Assembly (NCBI GenBank): GCA_003576905.1
Contig: QEVG01000015.1
Coordinates: 1-64,000 of the forward strand
Length of the DNA: 64,000 nucleotides
Reading direction: 5' to 3'
Source: Planctomycetota bacterium
Lineage (GTDB): Bacteria > Planctomycetota > Phycisphaerae > UBA1845 > UTPLA1
Below are positions 63,153 to 64,000 of this stretch, in pieces (position 1 is the stretch's first letter; each line of letters starts with the position of its first letter). Under the pieces are notes generated by a model. It ran no database searches. It had not been told where the DNA came from and worked only from the letters and a program-made list of their open reading frames with translations. A program made the position numbers and the translations under genes.

Positions 63153-64000
63153 TCATACGTGCGACAACGGCCATTTCTTGCGCAGAAGCACGGCCGGACC
63201 GGGCAGCCCGCGCAGCGCGTCCACGATGCGCCGAGCCGCGCCGCCGTCGCCCCAGGGGTTCACCAGGCTTGAGAGGCCGTCGCGGAAGGCCGGCTCGAGG
63301 GCCGTCTTCAGGGCGGAGGCGATCCGCGAACGATCGGCCGGGACATCGAGCACATTGGCCGCCCGTACGCGGCCGGCCTGGCGGTCGCCGATGTTGATGA
63401 CCGGAATCCGGAACGATGCGGACTCGATGATGCCCGCGCTGGAGTTTCCGACGAGGACCGCGGCGGAAGCGAGCAGGCTCCAGAAGTCGCGCTGGGAAAG
63501 GCTGGAGACGACGGCGAGGCGCGGCCGGGAGGCGGCGAGGGCGCGCCACGCGGCGGCGATGGCCTCGCGCCCGGCGTCGGCATTTGGATCGACGACGAGC
63601 AGGTTCAGGTCGAGCGGGGCGAGGGCGGCGGCGATCTCGCCGACCTGTGCGGCGGGGTGCGTGTCAGTGAGCGTTTCAGGGTGATAGACGACGACGGCTG
63701 TCGGGCGCGCGGGATCCAGCCCGAAGCGCGGGAGAAGCTCGCCGGGAGGCTCTGCGATGAATGCGGAGAGGGCGTCGAGGGCCAGCGCGCCGACGGCGTG
63801 AGTGCGCCAGGGTTCCTCGCCCATGCACGCGATGCGCTCGGCGTGGCCGGGAAGGGCGGGGAAATGCACGTGGGCCAGCTTGGTGATGGCATGGCGGCAT
63901 TGCTCGTCGTAAGCGCCCTCGGTGGCGTCGCCGCCGTGCAGGTGTGCGATGGGGGTCTTGTGGATCAGCGCGGCCAGGGCGGCGGCCAGCATTTCGGTGC
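63153..64000 (-). CDS. UDP-GlcNAc 2-epimerase (NeuC-like), truncated at window edge
   Basis: Frame open to the window end; the first complete codons read TEMLAAALAALIHKTPIAHL, so the N-terminal third is missing. Visible: HLHGGDATEGAYDEQCRHAI, the NeuC/WecB active-site region; LVVDPNADAGREAI; and VGNSSAGIIESASFRIPVIN with IGDRQAGRVRAANVLD, the nucleotide-sugar binding block. Hydrolysing 2-epimerases of the NeuC/LegG type make ManNAc or derivatives for sialic or legionaminic acids and other surface glycans. Convergent with the GHMP kinase (70-base gap). Confidence 0.85.
   Translation of the reverse strand, partial: TEMLAAALAALIHKTPIAHLHGGDATEGAYDEQCRHAITKLAHVHFPALPGHAERIACMGEEPWRTHAVGALALDALSAFIAEPPGELLPRFGLDPARPTAVVVYHPETLTDTHPAAQVGEIAAALAPLDLNLLVVDPNADAGREAIAAAWRALAASRPRLAVVSSLSQRDFWSLLASAAVLVGNSSAGIIESASFRIPVINIGDRQAGRVRAANVLDVPADRSRIASALKTALEPAFRDGLSSLVNPWGDGGAARRIVDALRGLPGPAVLLRKKWPLSHV

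Overview
The window looks like chromosomal DNA from a high-GC planctomycete-type bacterium (inference). The pointers are an ATP synthase operon with a long insertion in the alpha subunit, a dockerin-tailed beta-propeller protein, a PEP-CTERM protein, large alkaline-phosphatase-fold ('sulfatase')-TPR proteins, and a hybrid type IV pilus / type II secretion locus. I see no rRNA, tRNA, CRISPR array, insertion sequence or prophage. The gene content is mostly housekeeping, with an accessory block at about 44-54 kb.

Layout. 1-86 (-) is the start of a secreted protein cut by the window edge. 583-8236 (-) is an F1Fo ATP synthase operon (atpZ, a small membrane protein, atpB-E-F-H-A-G-D) with a good promoter at 8339-8368; no epsilon subunit gene follows atpD, where a terminator sits instead. 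8760-11706 holds an acyl-CoA dehydrogenase-like gene, a flippase-like membrane protein and a yeast-type cytosine deaminase. 12021-31925 (+) is one long pilus/secretion locus: duplicated GspG-like pilins, minor pseudopilins, pilM-N-O, a PilP/GspC-like protein, secretin and TPR lipoprotein. A signalling module follows (histidine kinase, single-domain response regulator, GAF/HD-GYP protein, STAS protein), then PilB, PilT and PilC. The 4-bp overlaps secretin/TPR/kinase suggest that signalling is built into the machine.

31971-41903 (-) carries the propeller-dockerin protein, a UDP-xylose-synthase-like epimerase, an orphan FliN-like protein and the fatty-acid cluster rpmF-plsX-fabH-fabD-fabG-acpP-fabF, driven by a near-consensus promoter at 42012-42040. 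uvrB (-) follows. Its upstream region is a dense regulatory stretch for the divergent PEP-CTERM gene at 44866: a consensus sigma-54 site, a short terminated segment, a sigma-70-like promoter and a roughly 290-nt structured leader with an internal terminator. Three consecutive alkaline-phosphatase-fold/TPR proteins follow (46174-54194); each has Thr where a sulfatase would carry formylglycine.

54419-63082 (+) carries purM, lysC, a degenerate nuclease-fold protein, valS (with an in-frame palindromic repeat and a lower-GC insertion), a DUF151 bifunctional-nuclease-like protein and an arabinokinase-like GHMP kinase. The window closes inside a UDP-GlcNAc 2-epimerase-like gene on the minus strand.

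The most novel-looking parts are the 44.4-44.87 kb regulatory region with its PEP-CTERM target and the adjacent phosphatase-fold/TPR triplet, the coding palindrome in valS, and the signalling module inside the pilus operon.
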